Source: Pandoraea apista
GTDB lineage: Bacteria; Pseudomonadota; Gammaproteobacteria; Burkholderiales; Burkholderiaceae
Reading direction: 5' to 3'
Assembly (NCBI RefSeq): GCF_001465595.2
Contig: NZ_CP013481.2
Coordinates: 5,022,001-5,086,000, forward strand
Length of the DNA stretch: 64,000 bases
Part shown: in pieces, positions 56,687-64,000 of the stretch
Numbering within the stretch: the stretch's first letter is position 1
How the letters are laid out: each line of letters begins with the position of its first letter
Made by a program: the position numbers and the translations under genes
Notes under the pieces: model-generated
What the model saw: only the letters and a program-made list of their open reading frames with translations
Told to the model about the DNA's origin: nothing
The model's database searches: none

Positions 56687-58708
56687 ATGTTCGACAAGAT
56701 CCTCATCGCCAACCGCGGCGAAATCGCCTGTCGCGTCGCGGCAACGGCGGCACGACTGGGCATTCGCACGGTGGCCGTCTATTCCGATGCCGACGCGCAA
56801 GCCAAGCACGTTGCCGTGTGCGACGAAGCGGTACACGTTGGCGGGGCCGCCGCGCGCGACAGCTACCTGCGTATCGACGCCATCATCAACGCCGCCAAGG
56901 CCACCGGCGCACAGGCCATCCACCCCGGCTACGGCTTCCTGTCCGAGAACGAGGCCTTCGCCGCCGCATGTCACGAGGCCGGCATCGTCTTCATCGGGCC
57001 GCCGGTCGGCGCCATTCACGCCATGGGCAGCAAGAGCGCTGCCAAGACACTCATGGAAGAGGCTGCGGTGCCGCTGGTGCCCGGCTATCACGGCGAGAAT
57101 CAGGACGCCGCCTTCCTGCACGCGCGCGCCGACGAGATCGGCTACCCCGTGTTGCTCAAGGCCAGTGCAGGCGGCGGCGGCAAGGGCATGCGCGTGGTGG
57201 AACGCAGCGAGGATTTCCGCGCCGCGCTGGCGTCGTGCCAACGCGAAGCCGCGAGCAGCTTCGGCGACGAACGCGTGCTCGTGGAGAAATATCTGACGCG
57301 TCCGCGTCACATCGAGATTCAGGTGTTCGCCGATACGCACGGCAACTGCGTCTATCTGTTCGAGCGCGACTGCTCGGTGCAACGCCGTCACCAGAAGGTG
57401 CTGGAAGAAGCGCCCGCGCCGGGTATGACCGACGAGCGCCGTCGCTCGATGGGCGAAGCCGCCTGCAACGCCGCGCGTGCCGTGGGCTATGTGGGCGCCG
57501 GCACGGTCGAGTTCATCGCCAATCAGGACGGCTCGTTCTACTTCATGGAGATGAACACGCGCTTGCAAGTCGAGCACCCGGTCACGGAAATGATCACCGG
57601 CCTCGATCTGGTGGAATGGCAATTGCGCGTGGCCGCTGGCGAAGTGCTGCCGCGCAGGCAAGACGAATTGCGTATTCACGGCCATGCGCTCGAAGCGCGT
57701 ATCTATGCCGAGAATCCGGACAACAACTTCTTGCCGTCGACGGGTACGCTGTCCACGCTGCGTCCGCCCGCCGCGGTGCAGTTCGAGATCGGAGGCGCCG
57801 GCTCACCGGCCGCCGTGCGTATCGACCCCGGTGTACGCGAAGGCGACACCATCTCGCCGTTCTACGATCCGATGATCGCCAAGCTGATCGTGTGGGGGCG
57901 GGACCGCAATGAAGCGCTCGCCCGCATGCGTCGCGCGCTAGGTCAGTATCGCGTGGTCGGCGTGCAGACCAACATCGCGTTCCTCGGGCGTCTGGTGGCC
58001 AGCGAGCCGTTTGCCGGGGCCGATCTCGACACGGGTCTGATCGAGCGCCATCGCGACACGCTGTTCCCGGCCGCCGCCCCGGTGCCTGCCACTACGCTAG
58101 CGCTGGCCGTCGCCGCACAGCTCAGCCGCGAGACCGTGACCGGACGCCGCAAGTATCTGGACAGCGTCGACCATCACTCCCCGTGGCAACTTGCGACCGG
58201 TTGGCGTCTCAACGCCGATTACCGGCGCACGTTGTCGTTCGATCATGGCGAAACGCGTCTCGACGTCGTACTCACGAGCGGGCCGCAGGCCAGCACACTC
58301 ACCGTCGATGGGCAAACGTATCCGTATCGCTACACCCACGACGGCGGGATGTACCGCGTGACGCTCGGCGAGCGTCGTGTTCAGGGTCATGTCGACTTCG
58401 AGCATCAAAACGCGCATGTCTTTGCCGATGGCCTGTCGTGGACGCTGCGCTGGCATGATCCGCTGGCACAAGCCGGGGCCCACGAAGGGGGCGAAGGCCG
58501 GTTGACGGCACCGATGCCGGGCAAGGTCATCGCCGTGCTTGCGCAGCCCGGCGCGAAGGTCGAAAAGGGCGCACCGCTACTCGTGATGGAGGCGATGAAG
58601 ATGGAGCACACCATCAGTGCCCCAGCGGACGGCGAGATCGAAGAAGTGCTGTACGCCGTTGGCGATCAAGTCCCCGAAGGCGCGCAGTTGCTGGCGTTCA
58701 AACGGTAA
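56687..58708 (+). CDS. liuD: 3-methylcrotonyl-CoA carboxylase, biotin-bearing (alpha) subunit
   Basis: A 673-residue protein with a biotin carboxylase domain (FDKILIANRGEIACRV, HPGYGFLSENEAFA, ASAGGGGKGMRVVE, EMNTRLQVEHPVTEMITGLDLVEWQ), a linker/BT-like region and a C-terminal biotinyl domain. The biotinylated lysine is in MEAMKMEHT (~residue 637, 36 from the end). It carboxylates its own biotin with bicarbonate and ATP and pairs with LiuB. CCGGAGG precedes the ATG at 56687. It should be a client of the BirA ligase encoded at 7-8 kb. Confidence 0.95.
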   Translation: MFDKILIANRGEIACRVAATAARLGIRTVAVYSDADAQAKHVAVCDEAVHVGGAAARDSYLRIDAIINAAKATGAQAIHPGYGFLSENEAFAAACHEAGIVFIGPPVGAIHAMGSKSAAKTLMEEAAVPLVPGYHGENQDAAFLHARADEIGYPVLLKASAGGGGKGMRVVERSEDFRAALASCQREAASSFGDERVLVEKYLTRPRHIEIQVFADTHGNCVYLFERDCSVQRRHQKVLEEAPAPGMTDERRRSMGEAACNAARAVGYVGAGTVEFIANQDGSFYFMEMNTRLQVEHPVTEMITGLDLVEWQLRVAAGEVLPRRQDELRIHGHALEARIYAENPDNNFLPSTGTLSTLRPPAAVQFEIGGAGSPAAVRIDPGVREGDTISPFYDPMIAKLIVWGRDRNEALARMRRALGQYRVVGVQTNIAFLGRLVASEPFAGADLDTGLIERHRDTLFPAAAPVPATTLALAVAAQLSRETVTGRRKYLDSVDHHSPWQLATGWRLNADYRRTLSFDHGETRLDVVLTSGPQASTLTVDGQTYPYRYTHDGGMYRVTLGERRVQGHVDFEHQNAHVFADGLSWTLRWHDPLAQAGAHEGGEGRLTAPMPGKVIAVLAQPGAKVEKGAPLLVMEAMKMEHTISAPADGEIEEVLYAVGDQVPEGAQLLAFKR

Positions 58709-58818
58709 AGGGTGCGTGGCGGGCAGTCCGTGGCTGACATCCACTGACTGCCCGCGTATCCCCCAGCCGGTCATCGATCAACGCGAGACCGGCTGAGCGT
58801 GTGCGTCTTGAGGTCACC

Positions 58819-59220
58819 TCAATGCTTGTCGCGGACGGGCTCGAAATGCACCACGGCAAGCTTGTTGCCATCGAGATCGCGGAAATACGCGACGTACATG
58901 CGCGGATGGTAATCCGGACGCGGCCCGGGAGCACCTTCGCATTGGCCGCCTTGTGCCATCGCCGCCGAATACGCAGCGTCGACCTGCTGTTTCGACGCCG
59001 CATGCAACGCGATCATGGTGCCGTTGCCATGCGTGGCGGGCGCGCCGTCAAAGGGCAATGTGACGGCCAATACCACTTCCTCACTGGCTGCGCCCTTGCG
59101 TCCGTAGAAGGTTTCGTTCGAGAACGGCGTCGGATGCAAATCAAGAGGGGCCAGCACGCGGTTGTAGAAAACCGTCGCATTTTCCAGATTGTTGGTGCCG
59201 AGCGTTGCATAGCGAATCAT
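58819..59220 (-). CDS. VOC-superfamily (glyoxalase-like) protein
   Basis: A 133-residue VOC protein: IRYATLGTNNLENATVFYNRVLAPL at the start and YVAYFRDLDGNKLAVVHFEP at the end, the paired beta-alpha-beta-beta-beta modules of this fold. One metal-ligand Glu position is recognisable near the C-terminus. Members are dioxygenases, isomerases or resistance proteins, so the reaction is open. TTTGGAGGAA precedes the ATG at 59220. It follows the AraC-type gene on the same strand. Confidence 0.85.
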   Translation of the reverse strand: MIRYATLGTNNLENATVFYNRVLAPLDLHPTPFSNETFYGRKGAASEEVVLAVTLPFDGAPATHGNGTMIALHAASKQQVDAAYSAAMAQGGQCEGAPGPRPDYHPRMYVAYFRDLDGNKLAVVHFEPVRDKH

Positions 59221-59302
59221 GGCGATTCCTCCAAAGGGATAGGCGAACCGCGAGTCTATAGCACAAGAACCGCCCGTCGAAGGCACGCGCCCAAACCATG
59301 GG

Positions 59303-59356
59303 GACGCTGCGTTGGCATGATCCGCGGCGCAGGCCGACGGATGGCACCGATGCCGG
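59303..59356. repeat. Decayed partial duplicate of the liuD 3' region
   Basis: Bases 59303-59325 match 58441-58463 at 22 of 23 positions. Bases 59331-59356 match 58495-58520 at 22 of 26, in the same order, with 31 bases of the original replaced by 5. It looks like a duplicated and shrunken piece of the liuD coding region, now non-coding. Confidence 0.7.
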
Positions 59357-59358
59357 CA

Positions 59359-60162
59359 TCACGCCGGATCGTGCCCGGCCGCGCCCAAAATCGTCTGACG
59401 CCGGAACTGCTCCGGCGTCAGCCCCGACTCTCGCGTGAACATCTCGATGAAGGCGGAGGGCGTGGCATAGCCCAGATCGAACGCAATCGATTTGACGGTA
59501 CGCCCGGCTTCCAACCCCTCGATAGCGCGCAGAAAACGCATGCGTTGTCGCCACTGTCCCAGCGTCATCCCCAACTCCGTGCGGCAATGACGGGCGAGCG
59601 TGCGCTGCGTCATGGAGACCGTCTCGGCCCACGCTTCGAGCGTGCGGTTATCTGCGGGCTCACGCTGCAACGCTTCCAGTACGCGGCGCAAAGACAGCGA
59701 CCTCGCCTGCGGCAAGAATCGCGGTTCTGCCGGCGCAAGTGCCAACTGATCGATCAGCACGTGCGCCAGACGCCGGTCAGCCTCAGTGCCCGGACACGCC
59801 ACGCCCCGCTCGGCGAAATCGGACAGGATGGCCCGCAGCAGGCCGCTGATGCGCAACGTCGCAGCACTCGACGGAAGCGCGTCGGCAAGGGAAGCATCGA
59901 TATACACCGACCGGTAAACCACGGCGTTCGCATTGAAGCTCGCGTGTTCGGCTTTGGGCGGAATCCACACGGCGTACTGCGGCGGAGAGAGGAACCGGAC
60001 GCCTTCAATCTCCAACTGCATGACACCGTTCGCAACGTAATTGAGCATGCCCCAGTCGTGACGATGCGGCACCCACGCCGTCTGCGCATCGAACTCGTCA
60101 TACCGGAAGTACACCGGATACGGCAGCGTCTTGAAACTCGGCCAGTTGTTGCGAAGGGTCAT
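59359..60162 (-). CDS. AraC-family transcriptional regulator with cupin domain
   Basis: A 267-residue regulator. The N-terminal cupin domain (PHRHDWGMLNYVANGVMQLEIEG, WIPPKAEHASFNAN) senses a small ligand. The C-terminal HTH pair is TLEAWAETVSMTQRTLARHCRTE and TVKSIAFDLGYATPSAFIEMF. The whole resembles the common 260-residue cupin-AraC regulators of efflux and metabolic genes. Likely targets are the VOC gene downstream and/or the divergent dehydrogenase gene. Confidence 0.88.
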   Translation of the reverse strand: MTLRNNWPSFKTLPYPVYFRYDEFDAQTAWVPHRHDWGMLNYVANGVMQLEIEGVRFLSPPQYAVWIPPKAEHASFNANAVVYRSVYIDASLADALPSSAATLRISGLLRAILSDFAERGVACPGTEADRRLAHVLIDQLALAPAEPRFLPQARSLSLRRVLEALQREPADNRTLEAWAETVSMTQRTLARHCRTELGMTLGQWRQRMRFLRAIEGLEAGRTVKSIAFDLGYATPSAFIEMFTRESGLTPEQFRRQTILGAAGHDPA

Positions 60163-60428
60163 GGCGATGGCGGGAACGGGCGCCCGGCGGCAAGGGGGTC
60201 TCGCGCATCTTACCTGTGCCGTCCCCTGCGCGGGGGCAAGGCGTTTTCCGTCCGGGCAGGCCGCCGGGTCTCATCTGCGTCAACTCGCATTCGGTGTCAT
60301 GCTTTCGAACAACGCGGACGGCAACGGTATGCGGCGCGTCAGGCGGGCAGCGCTCGCTCCTATGGCGCTTATCCCTTTCGCCCCTCAGCCCCCGCGCGGC
60401 CCCTACCTCCCTGGCATCAGGAGCTCAT

Positions 60429-61328
60429 ATGAATATCGGATTTCTTGGACTCGGCACCATGGGCGCGCCCATGGCGCGCAACCTGCTCAAGGCGGGATTC
60501 GCACTGCGCGTCTGGAATCGCTCGCGCGGCCCGGTCGACGCACTGGCGACCCTCGGCGCCACCCCCGGCGCCACGCCGGCCGACGCCGCTCGCGGCGCGG
60601 AGGCTCTCATCGCGATCCTGTCCGACGACGACACCTCGCGCACCGTGCTGTGCGAAGGTGCCGACGGTGGCGCACTCGGCGCTCTGCCGCGCGGCGCCGT
60701 CGTCGTGAACATGGCCACCGTCTCGCTTGCCTTCGCGCGAGAGATGGCGGCACGGTGCGAGTCGCTCGGCCTGCGTTACGTTGCCGCCCCGGTGCTGGGG
60801 CGCGTCAATGTGGCGGAGGCGGGCAAGCTCAACATTCTGGCGGCGGGCGACGCGAGCGCCATCGATACCGTTCAACCGCTCTTCGACGTACTCGGCCAGC
60901 GCACATGGCGCTTCGGCGACTTGCCCGAGCAGGCCAACGTTGTGAAGCTCGCCGCGAATTTCATGATTGCCAGCGCCATCGAATCGATGAGCGAAGCCGC
61001 CACGCTGGCGCAAGGTCACGGTGTAGCCGGTGCCGACTTCCTCGAGATGATCACCACTGCGGTGTTCGCTACGCCCGCCTATACGGGCTACGGCGGCGCC
61101 ATCGCGAAAGAGACCTTCGAGCCGGCCGGATTCAAGCTCTCGCTCGGCGCGAAAGATTTGCGTCTGGCGCTACTCGCGGGCGAGGCCGCGAACGTGCCGA
61201 TGCCGTTCGGCACCGTGTTGCGCGACAACCATCTCGACAGCCTCGCGCACGGCGAGGGCCATCTCGACTGGGCTGCACTCTCGCGTGTCGCGCTGCGGCG
61301 CGCGGGCCTGCCAAAGACCCAAACCTGA
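60429..61328 (+). CDS. NAD(P)-dependent beta-hydroxyacid dehydrogenase
   Basis: A 299-residue 3-hydroxyisobutyrate-dehydrogenase-like enzyme. The Rossmann start is IGFLGLGTMGAPMARNLLKAG, the substrate region AAPVLGRVNVAEAGKL replaces the usual APVSGG, and the catalytic lysine sits in ANVVKLAANFM (~residue 176). The Val-Leu-Gly-Arg variant is typical of the glyoxylate/succinic-semialdehyde reductase-like branch, so the substrate is uncertain. AGGAG precedes the ATG. Confidence 0.88.
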   Translation: MNIGFLGLGTMGAPMARNLLKAGFALRVWNRSRGPVDALATLGATPGATPADAARGAEALIAILSDDDTSRTVLCEGADGGALGALPRGAVVVNMATVSLAFAREMAARCESLGLRYVAAPVLGRVNVAEAGKLNILAAGDASAIDTVQPLFDVLGQRTWRFGDLPEQANVVKLAANFMIASAIESMSEAATLAQGHGVAGADFLEMITTAVFATPAYTGYGGAIAKETFEPAGFKLSLGAKDLRLALLAGEAANVPMPFGTVLRDNHLDSLAHGEGHLDWAALSRVALRRAGLPKTQT

Positions 61329-61454
61329 GGCGCGTAGCGTGGATACCTTCGCGCTACCGCTTACTGCGTTATTCATTGTCAAAAATTGAGGAGGTTTCCT
61401 AGAAACTTCGGTAGCGGCCAGCAGACGCGGCCGCTGCCACGGGGATTTTCACGC

Positions 61455-61482
61455 ATTCGGAATTTTCATAAGGAATCCGAAT
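61455..61482. promoter_or_regulatory. Inverted repeat upstream of the porin gene
   Basis: ATTCGGA and TCCGAAT form 7-bp arms 14 bases apart, and TTCGGAAAT recurs at about 61489-61497. Located 61-88 bases before the porin start, it could be a regulator site. No binder is known. Confidence 0.4.
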
Positions 61483-61542
61483 AGGTGTTCGGAAATATTC
61501 TCGGTGTCGATCTCAACCATGCGCAGCAAGGCGCTCGACACC

Positions 61543-62757
61543 ATGACTCAATACCCACACACACCCTCCGGTCTGCGCGCGCTCGCGCTGGCCGCCACCC
61601 TGACGCTACTGGCGCTGCCCGCCAGCGTCAGCGCACAGAGTAATGTCACGCTCTACGGCGCGATCGATTCAGGCTTCGTACACGCCAATCACGTCGCCAC
61701 GGAAAGGGGCCCGCAATCGCGCTCAATGATCACGAGCAACATTCTTTCCGGCAGCCGTTGGGGCCTGCGCGGCACGGAACCGCTTGGGCAAGGGCTTTCC
61801 GCGCTGTTCCAATTGGAGAGCGGATTCAACGCGGTCAATGGCGAGTTGGGGAACGGCGGCCGCGCGTTCGGTCGCAAGGCCATCGTCGGTCTGAAGAGCA
61901 CTCAATGGGGTGAAGTCACCATCGGCCGCCAGTACGACCCGGTGGTCAACCTCGTGCAAGGCACGACTGCCGACGGCTACTTCGGCGGCTTCTTCGCCAC
62001 GCCGGGCGACGTCGACAATTACGATAACGGCGCGCGCGTCAACAACTCGATTCGCTATGCCACACCGAACTTCGGCGGTCTGCAATTCGAGGGCATGTAT
62101 GCGACCGGCAACGTGGCGGGCAAGGAAGGCGCCGGGCGCACCTATGGCTTCGCGGGGGCTTACAGCAATGGTCCGGTCTCGGTCGGCGCAGGCTTCTTCT
62201 TCGCCGATGGCGGCAGCCGCGAAATGAGCGACTTCAGGCATGCCGATTTTGGCTATCGCGACTGGACCAGCAGCGCAGGCTCGCTGTTCAATTCGCCGAT
62301 TAACAAAGGCTTCCGTACGGCAAGCAAAGTGCGTATTGCGCGCATGGGTGGCAAGTACGCGGTCGGCCCGGCAATTCTGGGCGTGTCCTTCTCGACTGCG
62401 CAGTATGCGAGCGACGGACTTTCAAATTTCACCGTCACGGCGAAATTCGACACGGTGAACACCTTCGCCACCTACGCCCTGACGCCGGTAATCAACACGG
62501 GTATCGGCTACAGCTACACACGCCTGCGCGGTGGGCGCGATGTCGGCGCCCACTACAACCAATTCAACGCCGGTGTGACGTACGCGCTCTCAAAGCGCAC
62601 CTCGACGTACGTGATCGGTGGCTACCAACAGGCTGTGGGCAAGACGCTGGATCGCGGCCGCGTGGTGGCAGCCAACGCTTCGGTCGGTTCGTACGGTCTG
62701 GACGCAGGTGCGCAAACGCAGTTGCTGGTCGGCATGGGTCTGAAGCACACCTTCTGA
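61543..62757 (+). CDS. Gram-negative porin (OmpC-like trimeric type)
   Basis: A 404-residue outer-membrane porin. The signal peptide (LRALALAATLTLLALPASVSA) ends before QSNVTLYGAIDSGF, the standard betaproteobacterial porin start. SGSRWGLRGTEPLGQGLSALFQLESGF and GRKAIVGLKSTQWGEVTIGRQYDP follow, and the chain ends in Phe (GMGLKHTF), required for barrel assembly. Alternative starts at 61504 and 61519 lack a better ribosome site; 61543 has only a weak AAGG upstream. Confidence 0.92.
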   Translation: MTQYPHTPSGLRALALAATLTLLALPASVSAQSNVTLYGAIDSGFVHANHVATERGPQSRSMITSNILSGSRWGLRGTEPLGQGLSALFQLESGFNAVNGELGNGGRAFGRKAIVGLKSTQWGEVTIGRQYDPVVNLVQGTTADGYFGGFFATPGDVDNYDNGARVNNSIRYATPNFGGLQFEGMYATGNVAGKEGAGRTYGFAGAYSNGPVSVGAGFFFADGGSREMSDFRHADFGYRDWTSSAGSLFNSPINKGFRTASKVRIARMGGKYAVGPAILGVSFSTAQYASDGLSNFTVTAKFDTVNTFATYALTPVINTGIGYSYTRLRGGRDVGAHYNQFNAGVTYALSKRTSTYVIGGYQQAVGKTLDRGRVVAANASVGSYGLDAGAQTQLLVGMGLKHTF

Positions 62758-63048
62758 TCCACTTGGCCATCGGTCCGAACGCGTGGAAGCATGCGGGTTT
62801 GGACCGATTATTCCAATGAATGAATCACTTGGAATTCAAACGGCAGTTTGGATAAATTCAACTCATTCGTCTAAAAAAATACACTATTTACAATTTTAAG
62901 GGTTTACCCTATTGGGGAATCTATTTAGAATTCGTCTTCATTGAAGTTCGATGCAGTCGCAACCGGCGGTAACCACGCATTTTGGATTTCCCTTTGAGTT
63001 CGACGCGCTCCGGTTTTTCGAACGCTGAAGTCATCAGGGAGAAGTGCT
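62758..63048. other. AT-rich spacer after the porin
   Basis: Bases ~62810-62940 are far more A/T-rich than the rest of the window and contain promoter-like hexamers and a short AGGGT/ACCCT hairpin. No RNA gene is recognised. Confidence 0.5.
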
Positions 63049-63234
63049 GTGGTCTTCGTCAGTTGGTTGGTGTTTGCAGTCGTTGCCGTGACGGTCTCGG
63101 CAGCGCGAGTGATGCAGTTGCACCGTCGCGCGGAACGCGCGGCCGCTGCGACCTACATTGAGCGGGTATTGCGATTTCGCCGTAGCCATCGCAATACGCC
63201 CTGCCCACGCATTCAGTTCAAGGACGCCGCGTAA
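63049..63234 (+). CDS. Possible small membrane protein
   Basis: A 61-residue ORF with GTG start, preceded by GGGAGAA at a good distance. The first 19 residues form a hydrophobic helix (VFVSWLVFAVVAVTVSAARV), and the rest is basic (RRAERAAAATYIERVLRFRR). The AT-rich region just upstream could carry its promoter. No family is recognised, and a chance ORF remains possible. Confidence 0.4.
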   Translation: MVFVSWLVFAVVAVTVSAARVMQLHRRAERAAAATYIERVLRFRRSHRNTPCPRIQFKDAA

Positions 63235-63904
63235 TCAGCGTCGTCCGGCAGTAGCAGTAGCAGTAGCAGTAGCAGTAGCAGTAGCAGTAGCAGTAGCAGT
63301 GGAAATTCTGGCAGTCCAGGTAGTTCCGCATTATCCGCAGTAGCAGTTCAGCAACTCGCAGTATCGGAAGTTTCAGGTCTGCATCGCTGTACACGCACCA
63401 CCCGCAGTCCTGCAGTACAGAAGGTCTCGCATCACAGCATTACCCGTTGCCGAAGGTTGGCAACCGCAGTTTTCGCAGTGAATTCAAGCAATACCCGCAG
63501 TTGCAGTTCGCAGTACTCATGCTGTATTCCGGCGCAAGTGTCATGGCCGGATGGAGAGTCATCCCTCCCTGCTGTTACGAGGCATCGCTCTCACGCGTCA
63601 GAGCCGTACCGCCGCCTGCGTTCAAGGCGGCGGATTGCGCGCCCACAGCCTCGTATTGCCCACGCGTTGTAATAGACAACCCGACCCGCCCCCGATCACG
63701 CATCGCAGGCATCGTCGGAACGGATATCGCCACCACGATGGCATTTCTCCGTTCGTTTGACGTGTTTGCCTTGTCTGCCGCATTCACCTCGCGGCCGATG
63801 GCACGTAGTCGGATCCCGCTCGCCTGCGTTATCGCGTGGGCGCATGGCGTGCGCGCTGTCCGCGCGACGTGCCCAGTATTTTGAAGACGAGAAAATTGAA
63901 AAAC
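63235..63904. other. Non-coding or decayed region
   Basis: The left part is the GCAGT-rich tract. The right part holds an 8-bp CCGCCGCC/GGCGGCGG hairpin at 63609-63633. Short ORFs on both strands lack ribosome sites and known domains. No gene is supported. Confidence 0.5.
63248..63300. repeat. GCAGTA hexamer tandem array
   Basis: Nearly nine perfect copies of GCAGTA. One plus-strand frame would read alternating Ala-Val, but it belongs to no credible gene. Scattered GCAGT pentamers continue to about 63520. Confidence 0.92.
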
Positions 63905-64000
63905 ATGAACACCGACCTAGAGCGCATCACCCTCACGATCACCCTGCACCCGAACGATTTGAAACAACTCGATAAGGCGTGCCAGCGCGTGGGGATGAAA
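63905..64000 (+). CDS. Start of an unidentified protein, cut by window edge
   Basis: An ATG at 63905 opens 32 codons to the window end (MNTDLERITLTITLHP, then LKQLDKACQRVG). An A-rich leader precedes it without a clear ribosome site. The short beta-strand-then-helix pattern recalls ribbon-helix-helix proteins, but too little is visible to assign it. Confidence 0.4.
   Translation, partial: MNTDLERITLTITLHPNDLKQLDKACQRVGMK

Noticed and set aside
63447..63884. A 145-codon plus-strand frame and a 70-codon minus-strand frame near the right end.
   Set aside because: No ribosome site or family resemblance; the frame begins inside the GCAGT-rich tract.

Overview
The window is one stretch of a high-GC chromosome from a betaproteobacterium. 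The gene set (PhaM, AceK, split MetH, HTH-less BirA next to CoaX, argS-SPOR-dsbA, DUF3567 and DUF1840 proteins, a LiuR-type leucine cluster) points to Burkholderiales. Pandoraea is my best guess at genus, but this is inference. I saw no rRNA, tRNA, CRISPR array, prophage or complete insertion sequence. It reads as ordinary core chromosome with densely packed genes.

Layout. 1-1.5 kb: truncated 14-helix MFS exporter (minus). 1.7-6.85 kb: a five-gene minus-strand Mce/Mla-type lipid-transport operon (STAS-permease, ATPase, MlaD-type MCE protein, PqiC-like lipoprotein, VanZ-family protein). 7.0-10.1 kb: divergent birA, coaX and a SPOR protein. 10.2-12.7 kb: asparaginase, heptose-1-phosphate adenylyltransferase and a diiron ferritin-like protein (minus). 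13.4-17.5 kb: chalcone-isomerase-like protein, NTF2-like protein, LysE exporter, AraC regulator, patatin. 17.6-20.9 kb: PhaM, an enoyl-CoA hydratase and a lone amino-acid binding protein. 21.3-23.2 kb: fumarylacetoacetase-family hydrolase divergent from an IclR regulator. 23.4-32.8 kb: DUF3108, alpha/beta hydrolase, DUF3567, rhodanese, the two halves of MetH, MgtC, a small secreted protein, DUF1840. 32.9-39.4 kb: argS, SPOR, dsbA, SDR, lipoprotein, MHS-type transporter.

39.5-58.7 kb is the most integrated part. A metallo-beta-lactamase-fold hydrolase and a LiuR-type MerR regulator are divergent. They are followed by about 17 kb of same-strand genes: thioesterase, isovaleryl-CoA dehydrogenase, isocitrate dehydrogenase kinase/phosphatase, carbonic anhydrase, thiolase, SDR, HCCA-isomerase-like protein, YchJ, methylcrotonyl-CoA carboxylase beta, methylglutaconyl-CoA hydratase, then bioA-bioF-bioD-bioB, then methylcrotonyl-CoA carboxylase alpha. 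The whole biotin pathway from KAPA onwards sits between the subunits of a biotin enzyme, and a bicarbonate-producing carbonic anhydrase lies in the same run. A perfect 30-bp palindrome overlaps the probable promoter of the run, and a related 16-bp site lies beside liuR. A separate palindrome, TTATCGATAA, precedes bioA.

58.8-64 kb holds a VOC protein, an AraC regulator, a beta-hydroxyacid dehydrogenase, a porin, an AT-rich spacer, a small possible membrane ORF, an unusual GCAGT-rich repeat tract and the start of a gene cut by the window edge. Spacers longer than 300 bases are 12690-13396, 20885-21280, 51655-51963 and 63235-63904; their contents are given as separate features.
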